64,000 nt of DNA from Aculops lycopersici (Eukaryota > Arthropoda > Arachnida > Trombidiformes > Eriophyidae). Both the position numbers and the translations under genes were made by a program. Each line of letters starts with the position of its first letter. Within the stretch, counting starts at the first letter, position 1. The stretch is from NCBI GenBank assembly GCA_015350385.1, contig WNKI01000001.1, positions 9,913,118-9,977,117 on the forward strand, written 5' to 3'. The notes beneath the pieces are model-generated. The model worked only from the letters and a program-made list of their open reading frames with translations, was not told where the DNA came from and did no database searches. Of the stretch, positions 8,979 through 19,523 are shown piece after piece.

Positions 8979-10123
8979 ACTTCTGCTTGAATTGACTACA
9001 CACTAAGAATGAAGAAGACAGTGGCGCTATATTGAAGCGCTCACTCGCGCGCCCTATGACCAAATATGGCCTAGTTAGCTAGCTAGCTTAGCGACAATCT
9101 CGCTCAGCCAAGTCCGCGGCCATGGCTATGGCGAGATGGATAGGTAAGCTCGCCCAAGCGATGGAGAGATACGAACGTTATTTGTTTGCCGACGACGCCC
9201 CATAGGCGCCCTTTGAGGTCGCAAGGACTGAAGCGCCGTCTAGCGACTACGTTACGCTAGTTTGAAATTGCTTACTGTCCGTAATCTCTCTGTCTTTCCA
9301 TCTCTACCTACAGCCTATTCGATCTGCTTTTGCGTGAATCGAGCAAGTCCCTGTGAGATGTACGACAAACGTTGAGACGAAGGAAGCTCATCTCAAGCTT
9401 GACTTAGTCTTGGGCCAGAGTTGTCGTGATCGCTGTTGTTCCTGTTGCCGTAGCCACAAAGCCCTTGCTAGGATAATTAACTCGGAAGTGTCTATTGCCT
9501 GCCCGCCCACTCCCCTGCCGTGACTATAAATGTTCTGAGCTGTTTTACATTTTTAATATAGTTGATGTTGACGCCTAGATGGTTGCGCAACACGAACTGA
9601 TGGGTGTTGCCTCAGATCAACCAGTTGATTCTATGTTATGTGACTGCTACATCTTGACGCATTGTGACCAATTTGCGACGGATAGACGGAAAAATCTTAA
9701 CCGTTTTGAATATGAACAACCCTCTCAGATTTATGACAAGCCGAAATTATTTGCAATTCCGTTGGCTCTCGTAACATAAATGAAGCTGAGGTCTTCCTTT
9801 GTGAAAAATTCTTGTTGTTCGCAACTTTTAACGTGCAGGAAAGTCAAATTTCCCGCCGCGCACGCAGCGTTTTCATTGGGCGAACGAACAAATGAGTGAG
9901 CGAATAACATAAGAATCCACAAATGCCAAACGCATTACATGTGTGAAGCAATTGCGAAATCAGCCGAAAATTAAAGCAGGTATCTTCACCATCATCCACC
10001 TTGAAATTGCAATTGATTCCAAAATATTATCCTCTAATTGTCTTGTCATCTATCCGTATATTTCTAATTTCATTAGGACGACAGTTTATTGCACAAAAAT
10101 AAGGGTGACATCCTAGCAACAAG
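8979..10123. other. Upstream region between vinculin-like gene and Rpn2
   Basis: Divergent promoter region of 1.1 kb without a convincing coding exon. It contains the palindromic run TTAGCTAGCTAGCTTAGC near 9074-9091, an E2F-like word TTTCCCGCC at 9849-9857 and an inverted CCAAT box near 9875. The short open frame at 9579-9779 has no recognisable features. Confidence 0.5.
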
Positions 10124-13100
10124 ATGAAAATCACCTCTGCGTCGGGTATCATCTCTTTATTGGATGAGTCACAACCCGAATTGAAGGAGTATGCCTTACA
10201 TGAGCTCAATGATATTGTTGACGAATTTTGGCCAGAGATATCCGAGGCCATTGTCAAGGTTGAGTCATTATGCGAGGATAAAGCATTCAGAAATAGGGAT
10301 TTGGCAGCACTATTAGCTAGTAAAATTTATTACCACTTGGGCAGTTTTGACGATTGTCTTGCCTATGCAATCAGCGCGAACAATCTATTTGATATAAATA
10401 TTAAATCAGAATACGTTGATACCATTATTAGTAAATGTATAGATCAATATGCAAAGCTTAGATTACAGAATTTATCAATCAAACCGGGCGACACGAAGGT
10501 TGTTAAGGTTGAAATCGATCCTCGCTTAGAAGGTATCGTGAACCGAATGTTTGAGAGATGCTTTCAACACCAACAATACAAACAAGTCCTTGGATTGGCA
10601 ATCGAAACAAGGAGGATGGATGTCTTCGAGCGATCAATTGTTGCCTCGGCGGACGTTCCTAGTATGCTGTCATACGCATTCCGTGTCTGTATGTCACTCA
10701 TTGAGAATAGGCAGTTTAGAGATGAAGTCCTTAGGATACTACTGCGATTATATAGAAATTTAGAAAAGCCAGACTATATCAACATGATCCAGTGTCTAAT
10801 ATTCTTGGACGACGCCAAATCCGTCGCAGACATTCTGGACAAGCTAACTAAATCTATGAATACCGAAGATGCCCTGATGGCATATCAGATAGCGTTCGAC
10901 CTTTATGAATCCGGAACACAACAGTATCTTATTAGAGTCACGCAAGCCATCAGGAAATTCGCCCCAGTTCCATCCTTAATCAAGATAAGCTCAGGCGCAC
11001 TCCCAGAAGGTCAAATGCTTACTAAGCCCGAGGCGGGTGAATTAACCGAGAATGGAGGAACTGAGGCTGCCACTGATGGTGAGGCGAGGATGGAAGTTGA
11101 TGACTCAGAAGGCACATCGAGCGATGCCGCAGGTGGAAAGAAGCAAAGAACTGACGAGGTAGCTGATCCAACTAAGACTGAGGCCGAACAACTCGCGGCC
11201 CTATCTCCCGCTGAAAAGACGAGACAGGATAGGTTGGGCAAATTGGCAGTAATATTACACGGCGAAACAACTATCGAGCTACAGTTACAATTTCTTATCC
11301 GTAAGAATCATGTCGACCCCTTGATCTTACGCTATACCCGTGATGCAGTTAGAAACTCAATCTGTCACTCAGCAACAGTTATTTCCAACGGCCTCATGCA
11401 CTATGGTACTACATCTGACACCTTTCTGCGCGAGAACCTCGAGTGGCTAGGAAGGGCAGTAAACTGGGCCAAGTTTACTGCAACTGCTAGCTTGGGTGTC
11501 ATTCACCACGGCCATGAGAAAGATGCTCTTCACCTACTCGCCCCATACCTACCCAAGATCCCCGCACCAGCCGCGGGTACCACAGCTGGATATACAGAGG
11601 GTGGTGCTCTATATGCATTGGGTTTAATTTATGCAAACCATGGCTTGTCCATCATTGATTATCTACTCAATCACCTCAAAGAAAACCATTACAATGAGGC
11701 TATCAGGCATGGAGCTTGTCTCGGTGTTGGTCTCGCAGCTATGGGTACCAACCGAGTCGACATTTACAATCAACTCAAGTTCTTCCTGTATCAGGATGAT
11801 GCCATAACCGGTGAGGCTGCTGGTATTGCTATGGGTCTAGTTATGTTGGGCTCCAACTCATTGCAATCTGTAACCGATATGGTCAGCTATGCTGCGGAGA
11901 CCCAACACGAAAAAATCCTCCGTGGTCTATCCGTCGGTATTGGTTTGATGATGTTCGGTTGCATGGAACAGGCAGACGAGATGATAGCAGCACTAGAGTC
12001 GAACAAGGATGCACTTATGCGCCGGGCAGCCATGCATGCTATTAGCATGGCCTACTGTGGATCTGGAAACAACAAGGCAATCTCGAAGTTGCTGCACGTA
12101 GCTGTCAGCGATGTGAACGATGATGTTCGTAGAGCTGCTGTGGTTGGTATAGGTTTTATATTATTCAGGAATCCAGAACAATGTCCCAATGTCGTCAGTC
12201 TTTTATCCGAAAGTTACAACCCTCACGTCAGATGTGGTGCCGCGATGGCGATCGGAATCTGTTGTGCCGGCTCAGGTAGCCGTGAGGCGATCGCCCTTTT
12301 GGAGCCAATGATTAGTGATCCAGTCAATTTCGTCCGTCAAGGTGTGCTAATAGCCTCAGCGCTCGTACTAATCCAACAAACAGAAGTATTGAACCCTAAA
12401 GTCAAAGAATTTAGACAACTATACGCCAAAGTGATCTCTGATAAGCACGAGGATGTAATGGCCAAATTTGGTGCAATTTTAGCGCAAGGAATAATTGACG
12501 CTGGTGGTAGAAACGTCACAGTATCCTTACAATCACGAACTGGTCATACAAATGTCTGTGCAGTTGTAGGAATGTTAATATTCTCACAATTCTGGTATTG
12601 GTTCCCTCTGACACATTTCCTATCTCTAGCATTTACTCCAACCTACCTCGTCGGCTTGAATGGCGATCTCAAGATACCAAAGCTTGATTATAGATCAGGT
12701 GCTAAGCCATCCACATACGCTTATCCGCCACCAGTGGAGGCGAAGAAGGAGCGTGAACGTGAGAAGGTTAGCACTGCCATTTTATCCATAACAGCTAAAG
12801 CTAAGAAGAAGGAGGCCAGCAAGAAAGACAAGCAACTAGGTATTGAGAAGATGGATATTGATGATGAACCGTCAGGAAAGGGTAAAGACGGCAAGGGCAA
12901 ACCGGCGGCCTCTACAAGTGAGGAAGCCAAGAGAAAGGAATCTACATCGAAGAGTAGTGAGGCTAGCAAGGTGGCAGCTGGCGTTGCTAGTGTCAAGGAA
13001 GAGAAGATGGAAGAGGACACAGATGGTAAAGAAGCAAAGGAGGAGAAGGTTGAGAAAGTTGTGGAGCCATCATTCGAGCTTCTATCAAATCCAGCTCGAG

Positions 13101-13312
13101 CTTTACGACAACAACTAAGAGTTATCACGATGCCCGATGAGTCTAGGTACCAACCAATGAAGGATATTCAAATTGGCGGTATCATAATGATGAATGACAC
13201 GAAACCAACCGAGCCAGAGGACCTCATTGAGCCGGTTACCGCTCATTGCTCAAAGATCGAGGAGGAGAATGAACCCGAGCCACCAGAGCCATTCGAATAC
13301 TTAGGCGATTAA
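10124..13312 (+). CDS. Rpn2: 26S proteasome regulatory subunit Rpn2/PSMD1
   Basis: 1,062 residues in one exon, against about 950-1,000 in relatives. Rpn2 is the largest base subunit of the 19S particle; it scaffolds the lid and binds the ubiquitin receptor Rpn13. The N-terminal helical rod (1-300) is followed by an acidic serine/glutamate insertion (about 300-365). The toroid of proteasome/cyclosome repeats spans about 400-800, with repeated glycine-alanine helices such as GAALGVGLA-type and AAVVGIGF. The conserved block QFWYWFPLTHFLSLAFTPT and the lysine-rich segment before KKKEASKK match metazoan PSMD1. The acidic end (EPPEPFEYLGD) fits the Rpn13-binding tail. Poly(A) signal at 13438-13443; convergent with BBS4, whose stop is only about 150 bp away. 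Confidence 0.96.
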   Translation: MKITSASGIISLLDESQPELKEYALHELNDIVDEFWPEISEAIVKVESLCEDKAFRNRDLAALLASKIYYHLGSFDDCLAYAISANNLFDINIKSEYVDTIISKCIDQYAKLRLQNLSIKPGDTKVVKVEIDPRLEGIVNRMFERCFQHQQYKQVLGLAIETRRMDVFERSIVASADVPSMLSYAFRVCMSLIENRQFRDEVLRILLRLYRNLEKPDYINMIQCLIFLDDAKSVADILDKLTKSMNTEDALMAYQIAFDLYESGTQQYLIRVTQAIRKFAPVPSLIKISSGALPEGQMLTKPEAGELTENGGTEAATDGEARMEVDDSEGTSSDAAGGKKQRTDEVADPTKTEAEQLAALSPAEKTRQDRLGKLAVILHGETTIELQLQFLIRKNHVDPLILRYTRDAVRNSICHSATVISNGLMHYGTTSDTFLRENLEWLGRAVNWAKFTATASLGVIHHGHEKDALHLLAPYLPKIPAPAAGTTAGYTEGGALYALGLIYANHGLSIIDYLLNHLKENHYNEAIRHGACLGVGLAAMGTNRVDIYNQLKFFLYQDDAITGEAAGIAMGLVMLGSNSLQSVTDMVSYAAETQHEKILRGLSVGIGLMMFGCMEQADEMIAALESNKDALMRRAAMHAISMAYCGSGNNKAISKLLHVAVSDVNDDVRRAAVVGIGFILFRNPEQCPNVVSLLSESYNPHVRCGAAMAIGICCAGSGSREAIALLEPMISDPVNFVRQGVLIASALVLIQQTEVLNPKVKEFRQLYAKVISDKHEDVMAKFGAILAQGIIDAGGRNVTVSLQSRTGHTNVCAVVGMLIFSQFWYWFPLTHFLSLAFTPTYLVGLNGDLKIPKLDYRSGAKPSTYAYPPPVEAKKEREREKVSTAILSITAKAKKKEASKKDKQLGIEKMDIDDEPSGKGKDGKGKPAASTSEEAKRKESTSKSSEASKVAAGVASVKEEKMEEDTDGKEAKEEKVEKVVEPSFELLSNPARALRQQLRVITMPDESRYQPMKDIQIGGIIMMNDTKPTEPEDLIEPVTAHCSKIEEENEPEPPEPFEYLGD

Positions 13313-13437
13313 ATGATGAAGTATATATCACTTCACCTCTCACGGCCGATAAATCAGGATTTTTTGATCGAGATGAAGTGTGACCCGAATAACAAATCAC
13401 CTTAATAATTTTTTGTATAACACACTCATACACAAAT

Positions 13438-13443
13438 AATAAA
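13438..13443 (+). terminator. Rpn2 poly(A) signal AATAAA
   Basis: AATAAA 126 bp after the Rpn2 stop and only 24 bp before the end of the convergent BBS4 reading frame. Cleavage would fall at or inside BBS4 coding sequence. Confidence 0.6.
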
Positions 13444-13466
13444 TCATCATTCACAATTAATTATTA

Positions 13467-15398
13467 TTAGATCTTTGTGTTCTCGATAGTCTTGGTCCAC
13501 GCATAGGTTTTACGGATAATTTGGCCTTGAACTCTCGCCGTCTCTTCACCAATGCGTCGCGCCAACTCCATGAGATTGTTGTTGAACTGTGGGTCATTCT
13601 GGTTCCTCTGTAACCAGGAGTGTTCAAGTTGATCTAGCAGACGAGATTTGAGCTTGTTGGTTTCGTCGTCGGTCTCATCAAATCGTCTGTGCAGATAGAC
13701 CAAGTAGTTAACAAGCGATACAACCGGCGCACTCGTGGAGCCTTTTTCACCTGTTCGCGTCGTCTCCACATAGTACCTTCTGGCCTCGTCCACTAAATCA
13801 AGTCTATCAAAACAGTAGGCTAGCAGTGATATCACAAGAGCGTCAACTCTCTTCTGTTCTAGCTTCTGATTGATATCACGAATCGGAATCATTCTGGGCA
13901 AATACGAGTTCTTGGCCGCTAGTGTGCTCATTACAGCTCGAGATACCAAGCCCACGTGGAGGTAGGCGAGCGCAGTGTTATAGTTGATCCTCCAATCGAG
14001 TGAGTTCAGGTGCTGGGCTCTTAGGAAACAACTAAGGCAGGCGATGAATCTTCTTTTGAGCAAATAGCAGAGTCCCAGATTATTCCACAAAGCAGCCGAT
14101 GACCAACACGACGAGTCCGAGTTACGTAACAACTCAATCAATCTGTCTACTTTGTTCAACATGGCCGATGGTTTGAGTTGAGTACCTTTTCTCTTAGGAC
14201 TTGAATCCAGATTGACAGTGTAAACTTCGTTAGAGTGACTTGAATCCTGCACAATACTGTTCAGTGCAATGTGGCTCCTCGTAAGCAGGTAGTCCAGATT
14301 GAATCTGTGCTCGTCGCCCATCACTTCGAATGGCTCGACGGTTTGCCATCCTCTATTGTTTTGCTGCCGCTGCTGTTGCAACTTCAATTTCATGGACAGA
14401 TTGTTGTAGGTTATAGCTGGGTTCCTGTTGGACATAAATTGAGTTTCCAATGAGGATATCACTTCAAAAGCTCGGGCAAAGTTTGATGGATTCGATAAAG
14501 GTTGTGCGGAGGTAACTAGAGCCAGCAGAGGGTTTAGAGTGTGATTTTGTGCGAAAAGTGAGCTAGCTTCATTGAGGATGTGCAAGGCCGCTTTTGCACT
14601 TCCCTTGTGGCGTATGGTAAATAGTGCATACTTAATATGAGGGGCATAGTAGTTGCTTATACAGGTGGAGGTTGCTTGTGCCCGTTGTTCAATCCAAGAG
14701 GAGCCGGATCCGCCTCCGCTTGGATTGGGTGCCGCCGCCACCACTCTTGGGCTCCGCCCAAAATCCCACGATAACCTAATGGCCAACTTGAAGGCCAACT
14801 CTGCGTCTCTAAGTTGGCGTTGAAACTCGAGACTGGTACCAAAAATGAACCACAACCTGGGATCATTCAATAGAGGATTTCGGCTAACATTTGCAAGCAG
14901 TTTCCTGAACTCCAAACTCTCATTCGCGAGCGAATCTAGCGACCAGGTGACCTTCCTCTCCTTTTCATCCCTCTTTTTACTAGCACCAAGATTCTCTTTT
15001 GCTCCCTCCTCTTGGTCAACATCGAGCTCGTTGTTGACAATCACTATTGAGCTATCGCTTGTTAGATCCACTTCTTTGTTAATCATTTGCTTGCACAACT
15101 CGACCACAGAATCGTAGTTTCCGAGGTACAAGAGATACCTGCAAAGTAATAGAAAGTATTGATTGTTCTTATAAAAGTTCAACTTTTCTAGAGTTCTTAT
15201 AACATTCCCCAAATGATCGCCTGTCTTTGCGAGTGCAATACTGTTGATGTAATCCATTTGCTCACTTGAAACTCTCGAGATTTGTCCATGTTGATTGTCC
15301 AAGTATTGCCTTAGTTTCAAAATTTCGCCATACTGATGCTGAGCCAAAAGTTTCTGGCTAAACCAATTGTATTGGTTGAGCCGAAACTTGAAGGCCAT
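13467..15398 (-). CDS. BBS4: BBSome subunit BBS4 (TPR protein)
   Basis: 643 residues in one exon; human BBS4 has 519. It is a BBSome subunit, which carries membrane cargo in and out of cilia. The N-terminus (YNWFSQKLLAQHQYGEILKL) and the block WNNLGLCYLLKRRFIACLSC followed by LNSLDWRINYNTALAYLHVG match the BBS4 TPR region closely, as does the C-terminal VSLVNYLVYL helix. Extra length comes from acidic and low-complexity loops (about 120-150, 325-350). An X-box-like site lies 132 bp upstream. In arthropods cilia occur mainly in sensory neurons and, in some, sperm, so sensory expression is expected. A generic TPR protein is the alternative, but the matched blocks are specific. Confidence 0.85.
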   Translation of the reverse strand: MAFKFRLNQYNWFSQKLLAQHQYGEILKLRQYLDNQHGQISRVSSEQMDYINSIALAKTGDHLGNVIRTLEKLNFYKNNQYFLLLCRYLLYLGNYDSVVELCKQMINKEVDLTSDSSIVIVNNELDVDQEEGAKENLGASKKRDEKERKVTWSLDSLANESLEFRKLLANVSRNPLLNDPRLWFIFGTSLEFQRQLRDAELAFKLAIRLSWDFGRSPRVVAAAPNPSGGGSGSSWIEQRAQATSTCISNYYAPHIKYALFTIRHKGSAKAALHILNEASSLFAQNHTLNPLLALVTSAQPLSNPSNFARAFEVISSLETQFMSNRNPAITYNNLSMKLKLQQQRQQNNRGWQTVEPFEVMGDEHRFNLDYLLTRSHIALNSIVQDSSHSNEVYTVNLDSSPKRKGTQLKPSAMLNKVDRLIELLRNSDSSCWSSAALWNNLGLCYLLKRRFIACLSCFLRAQHLNSLDWRINYNTALAYLHVGLVSRAVMSTLAAKNSYLPRMIPIRDINQKLEQKRVDALVISLLAYCFDRLDLVDEARRYYVETTRTGEKGSTSAPVVSLVNYLVYLHRRFDETDDETNKLKSRLLDQLEHSWLQRNQNDPQFNNNLMELARRIGEETARVQGQIIRKTYAWTKTIENTKI

Positions 15399-15529
15399 AT
15401 CGTAGGATTATAACATTTTTGTTATTGCTAACGCTACTCTTGTCCTATGACTACAATGAGCTCGAGCAAACATTCAAATTTAATGTGAGAGTAAGAGAAG
15501 GGGAACATGGAGATAAGCTTCGTGCTTTG

Positions 15530-15543
15530 GTTGCTATGGACAC
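15530..15543 (-). promoter_or_regulatory. X-box-like RFX site upstream of BBS4
   Basis: GTTGCTATGGACAC matches the RFX X-box pattern GTHNYY-AT-RRNAAC at 13 of 14 positions; the single mismatch is a C for A in the last triplet. It lies 132 bp upstream of the BBS4 start codon, within the distance at which X-boxes control cilium genes in nematodes and flies. Function here is inferred. Confidence 0.5.
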
Positions 15544-16810
15544 AGGGCACGCGTTGAATTGGAGCGAAGCGGAAGTTGTGGTTGCGCGTAAAAAGAGCTT
15601 GACATAGTGTGGCACTGAAATCGGGCATGAATTTTTATGACGACATCGACGACTACTAATGTATACGACGACTTTATGCAATCTGTTTGGATTGGGTGAC
15701 AAGCAGCACAAGACTAATCATGATTCACCCACTCATTCGATTGGCCCAGCACCAAGAAGGCACCTGGACAAGCAGCGAGTGGGTCTAGTCCGCCCACTCG
15801 ATTTAGTCCATATCATCTAGTCTCCAGTTTTGGCTTCTTCGTTTGCCATTCCCTAGCCAACTGGACTTCATGGTCGGTGATATATTTGGTGGCAAACGAC
15901 GACCAATTTTCATGGTTTTGTCGGTTTTGGTATGATGGATAGAATTGAAATCTTAGAATTGCAAAGTTTGAAGGGGAATCGAGTTAATCTTGTTGCAGTG
16001 CCGCGCTGCTGTCGCCATCACTTCTTGTCCAATGTGGAGCTCATTGCACTTGCAGCGGTACCTAGCGGTCATTCGCTAGTTTTGTGCAACTGTGTGCGCC
16101 ACCGTCCGCATGTTTTGTATGCAACTAGGCGCACGAAATCCACTCGCCATTGGGGCGCCGCTTGATCACTAAGCAGCTAGGCCAAGTTTGCGCCTAGCGA
16201 TCAGTTTTCTAGCGTTCCAGTTACGTCGGCTCGTCTACTATTTTTGAAACCAACAGCAACCACTGAGTTGCTGATAGAAAATAGAATTAGCGACAGCAGC
16301 ACGCAAAAAGTGGACTTTTTCTCCAAGTTCTCCAAACTCTTGGTCTCAGTTGCTCTTCTGACGAATAAGTGAGACTTTCGAGTCTAGAGAGAAAAGGAGC
16401 GAGAAATGAGTAAAATTTTTTAGTTGCATTAGTGTAAGTTAGTTCTCTAGTGTTGGAATCAAATAATTGCCACCACTCCCGCAAACAGGAACACACAGAA
16501 TCGAGAGTGCAAATTGCCGTCTCGCTTTTGGCCTGTCGAATAAGATGTACAACATGAAGGTGAGAGTCAGGTGACTTTGATATATCAACTCCCCACACGA
16601 CAAAAGACTTTAGCTACATTGAGTGATAACTAGCAACAAGCGGAACCGACGAAAGCGAGCGAGTGAGCTTCTGTTTACAATGCAAAGCGAGAGGGCGAGA
16701 AGGAGATGTGAAACTTGACGCTTGCTTGATGTGTAATCAGCGAGCATCAAAATCGAGTTCAGTTGAGTAGAGGCAAATTTACATGCCCGTTGGCAGGGGA
16801 CAACATCAAC

Positions 16811-16828
16811 GACAACAACAACAACAAT
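16811..16828. repeat. (CAA)n tract
   Basis: Short CAA run in the INPP5E upstream region. Confidence 0.7.
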
Positions 16829-17148
16829 GAGACATGGAGAAAGAGGAGGTAAAGTCTAGGGAAAGGATGGAAGAGGAAGGCGCATAGGGTCGCTGTGAGA
16901 TCCCAGGTGCGAGTTTAAATGAGCTTGTGGCTTGAGGTTGGGGCGACGACGTCGTCGAGAGTAATCACTGCTCTGTCTCTCGCTGTCCACCACATGAGGC
17001 CAGAGTAGCAGCATAAGCAGTGACACGGGGACAACTAACCGCAAGCAGGCAGGTAACTCCAACTAAAAGTAAGCGAGCAAGAGAGAGAACGAAAGGCAGC
17101 CGCTACCTTTCGAGTAAAGTAAAGGAAGGAGAGTGTTTATGAGGGAAA

Positions 17149-17197
17149 TAATAACAACAGCAGCAGCAGCAATAATAATAATAATAACAACAACAAA
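17149..17197. repeat. Compound (CAG)/(AAT)/(CAA) tract
   Basis: Adjacent CAG, AAT and CAA units about 170 bp upstream of the INPP5E start codon. Confidence 0.8.
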
Positions 17198-17364
17198 CTG
17201 GCTGCCAGTAACCGAACCGGTGGAAAGACAAGAGGAGAGATAATTGAATAGTTTAAAAACTAAAAATCAGTTTACTTATCATATAATAGCTAGAGAAACT
17301 GGAGCCATTTGAGAGCGGTCAGTTGATCTAACTCAATATCGTCACAAGTATTTAGACGGAAGTT

Positions 17365-19464
17365 ATGCAACAAGCGTCCAAGGATAACAGTAACAAATAT
17401 TCTAGCGACGAAAACGAAGAGGAGGAGGAGGAAGAAGATGAAGACGAAGGGAACAACAATGAAAACAGCGATAGATTAACTAGAGATCAAGTGGAGAATA
17501 ATAATAATGGGCCAGGAAATATTAATAATCTGCAACCAGATTCACCGAGACGCAAGAAGCCGCCGCTCGATTTGGACGCCGCACTCTACCTTCAGTCGAC
17601 GGCCACTTTGGTGCAGGAGCCCAACAATAGGTGCGCCAGTGGAGGCGGAACTAGTGGCAAATGCTCGGTGAGCCCAAAGAGTTTTCATCAGTCAGTTGGC
17701 TCCGTTTCGCCAAACCACCAGAACTCCCCCAGTCCAAGCTCACCCAAGCAACTAACGCAAACTACAGATGGCGCTCACTCCCAGCTGGTGGCCGGAAGTC
17801 AGCAGCTCAATTTTGCAACTCAGAGTACAAATCATCACAACCAATTTGCCGGAAGGAGGCGACAGACTTTTGATTACTATGACATAAACTACTATTCAAG
17901 TAGACGAGGTAATAATTATAATAATAATAACAACAACAACAACTACTACTACTATAATAATAATATTAGCGTGGATTATATAGACTGTCTATCGAACAAC
18001 GACCTGGTGGCGGCGAAAGGTGCTAGCGTAGCGGCTGGTGGCGCTGGTGCCGCCGCCATGAGAGCCATTCCAGCTTGTAGAAAGCATCTAAGGTTTCATA
18101 GGAATAGAGTGGAGCCAAACCAAGACTCAAACCTACAGGATTCTTCGGCTCAAGGTCAACAAGCTACCGCTAGCATGACCTTTGGTACGGGCGCCACAGG
18201 CGATGTTTCGTCGTTGAATGGCGACGAGAGTTTGAATAGTTTCAACTCGGACTCGCGAGCCGGAAATGCCACAAGTAGTGTCCTGTACCCGATCTCAGTT
18301 AGCGAGGCGAAGAAACGCACCTATTTCATTGGCCAACTAGCTCAAGATTCTCTCTTGGGCCACGAGGAATTGTATCGCTATTTTCCCAATGGACGAGTAA
18401 GTATCTTTGTTTGCACCTGGAACCAAAATCGCAAACGATCACCCACGAACTTAAACGACCTGTTGCTACCCAATCAACTCGTTAATATGCCAGACATATA
18501 TGCAATTGGAATTCAGGAGGCATTCAGTTCCCAGAACGACTATTTGAGAAGTTGGGAAATTGAGCTCCAAACTACATTAGGCCCAAATCATGTTCTATTA
18601 CACAGTTGCTCTTTGGGCGTCCTTCACTTGAGCCTATTTGTGAGAAGAGACTTGATTTGGTTCTGCTCCTCGCCCGAGGAATCGGTTTATAATTCAAGAT
18701 CAATGCCAACAAATATGATCAAAACCAAGGGCGCCATTTCCATTGCCTTTAGATTCTTTGGCACCTCGTTTATGTTTACCAATTGCCACTTTCCAGCTCA
18801 TGAAAACAAACTCAAGGATCGAGTCGACGAGTATCAGCGTATCATAAATTCCATTGATTTGCCCAAGAATCTCAAGTTGCTTAAGCCGAGATATTTGTCA
18901 AACGATTCAACTGCCCGCTTTGATTGCGTCTTCTTTATGGGCGATCTAAACTTTCGCCTAGAACAGAGGACATTCGATGAAACCATCCACATATTGGAGG
19001 ATATTTTCCAGCAAAAGGAGCCATCCTACGAGGCATTAACTCAAAACGACGAACTACTCAAAGTTATGGAAACCAATCAGGCTTTTCATGGATTTGACGA
19101 GTGTCAAATTAAGTTTCCGCCAACGTACAAATTTCTACCTCAAACAAACAAATACGATCGCCAGACCAAACGGGTGCCCAGCTATACGGATAGAATTTTG
19201 TTTAGATCAAAACGCCAGCGCCACATTCAATGTCTCCACTACGATTGGCTACCTCAACTCCTTAGCTCCGACCACAAGCCAGTCTATTGTTTATTCGACG
19301 TTCTAATTAGACCTGGCCACGAGCGAAACATGGTCGCCTCATTGAATGCCGGCCTCTTTCAACGAAACATCTACCTCGAGGCGCTGAAAAGGCGAGCGGA
19401 GGATCCCGAATCGGCGAGGGGCGAGAATGGAGCTGGCGGCAGCTTGATTTGCACAATCTCATGA
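17365..19464 (+). CDS. INPP5E: Inositol polyphosphate 5-phosphatase INPP5E
   Basis: 699 residues in one exon. It removes the 5-phosphate of PI(4,5)P2 and PI(3,4,5)P3 and in animals sets the ciliary membrane lipid state. Residues 1-320 are low complexity (acidic run, asparagine/tyrosine repeats, serine-rich). The catalytic domain (about 335-650) shows VSIFVCTWNQ, the IGIQEA metal site, TKGAISIAF, the GDLNFRL motif (D527, N529), VPSYTDRILF and SSDHKPVY (D636, H637). The last four residues are CTIS, a CaaX prenylation signal as in INPP5E. This and the FFPxGRVxxF start of the domain separate it from synaptojanin and OCRL. It is head-to-head with BBS4, another cilium gene. A stem-loop follows the stop; poly(A) signal at 19518-19523. 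Confidence 0.92.
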   Translation: MQQASKDNSNKYSSDENEEEEEEEDEDEGNNNENSDRLTRDQVENNNNGPGNINNLQPDSPRRKKPPLDLDAALYLQSTATLVQEPNNRCASGGGTSGKCSVSPKSFHQSVGSVSPNHQNSPSPSSPKQLTQTTDGAHSQLVAGSQQLNFATQSTNHHNQFAGRRRQTFDYYDINYYSSRRGNNYNNNNNNNNYYYYNNNISVDYIDCLSNNDLVAAKGASVAAGGAGAAAMRAIPACRKHLRFHRNRVEPNQDSNLQDSSAQGQQATASMTFGTGATGDVSSLNGDESLNSFNSDSRAGNATSSVLYPISVSEAKKRTYFIGQLAQDSLLGHEELYRYFPNGRVSIFVCTWNQNRKRSPTNLNDLLLPNQLVNMPDIYAIGIQEAFSSQNDYLRSWEIELQTTLGPNHVLLHSCSLGVLHLSLFVRRDLIWFCSSPEESVYNSRSMPTNMIKTKGAISIAFRFFGTSFMFTNCHFPAHENKLKDRVDEYQRIINSIDLPKNLKLLKPRYLSNDSTARFDCVFFMGDLNFRLEQRTFDETIHILEDIFQQKEPSYEALTQNDELLKVMETNQAFHGFDECQIKFPPTYKFLPQTNKYDRQTKRVPSYTDRILFRSKRQRHIQCLHYDWLPQLLSSDHKPVYCLFDVLIRPGHERNMVASLNAGLFQRNIYLEALKRRAEDPESARGENGAGGSLICTIS

Positions 19465-19489
19465 GAGCAATGCTAGCGATGCATTGCTC
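19465..19489 (+). other. Stem-loop just after the INPP5E stop codon
   Basis: A perfect 9-bp inverted repeat, GAGCAATGC (19465-19473) and GCATTGCTC (19481-19489), with a 7-nt loop begins directly after the TGA. AATAAA follows at 19518. A 9-bp stem can occur by chance in a window of this size. Confidence 0.4.
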
Positions 19490-19517
19490 CGCTCATGGTT
19501 GTGCACCCTATCCCCCC

Positions 19518-19523
19518 AATAAA
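19518..19523 (+). terminator. INPP5E poly(A) signal AATAAA
   Basis: AATAAA 54 bp after the stop codon, giving a very short 3' UTR. Confidence 0.6.

Larger units (their letters stand above)
15399..17364. other. Divergent upstream region between BBS4 and INPP5E
   Basis: About 2 kb between two divergent cilium genes. It has the X-box-like site near BBS4, CAA-rich runs at 16811-16828 and 17149-17197, and GAG/GCGAG-rich stretches. Small open frames such as 16287-16598 lack features of real proteins. Probably promoters and a long INPP5E leader. Confidence 0.5.

Noticed and set aside
9579..9779. 66-codon frame upstream of Rpn2
   Set aside because: No signal, domain, poly(A) signal or start context; sits in a promoter region.
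9849..9857. E2F-like TTTCCCGCC upstream of Rpn2
   Set aside because: Proteasome genes are not typical E2F targets and a single 9-mer can occur by chance; noted only in the region entry.
17196..17230. Possible X-box for INPP5E (GCTGCCAGTAAC near 17202)
   Set aside because: The two half-sites have no spacer, unlike functional X-boxes, which need 1-3 nt.
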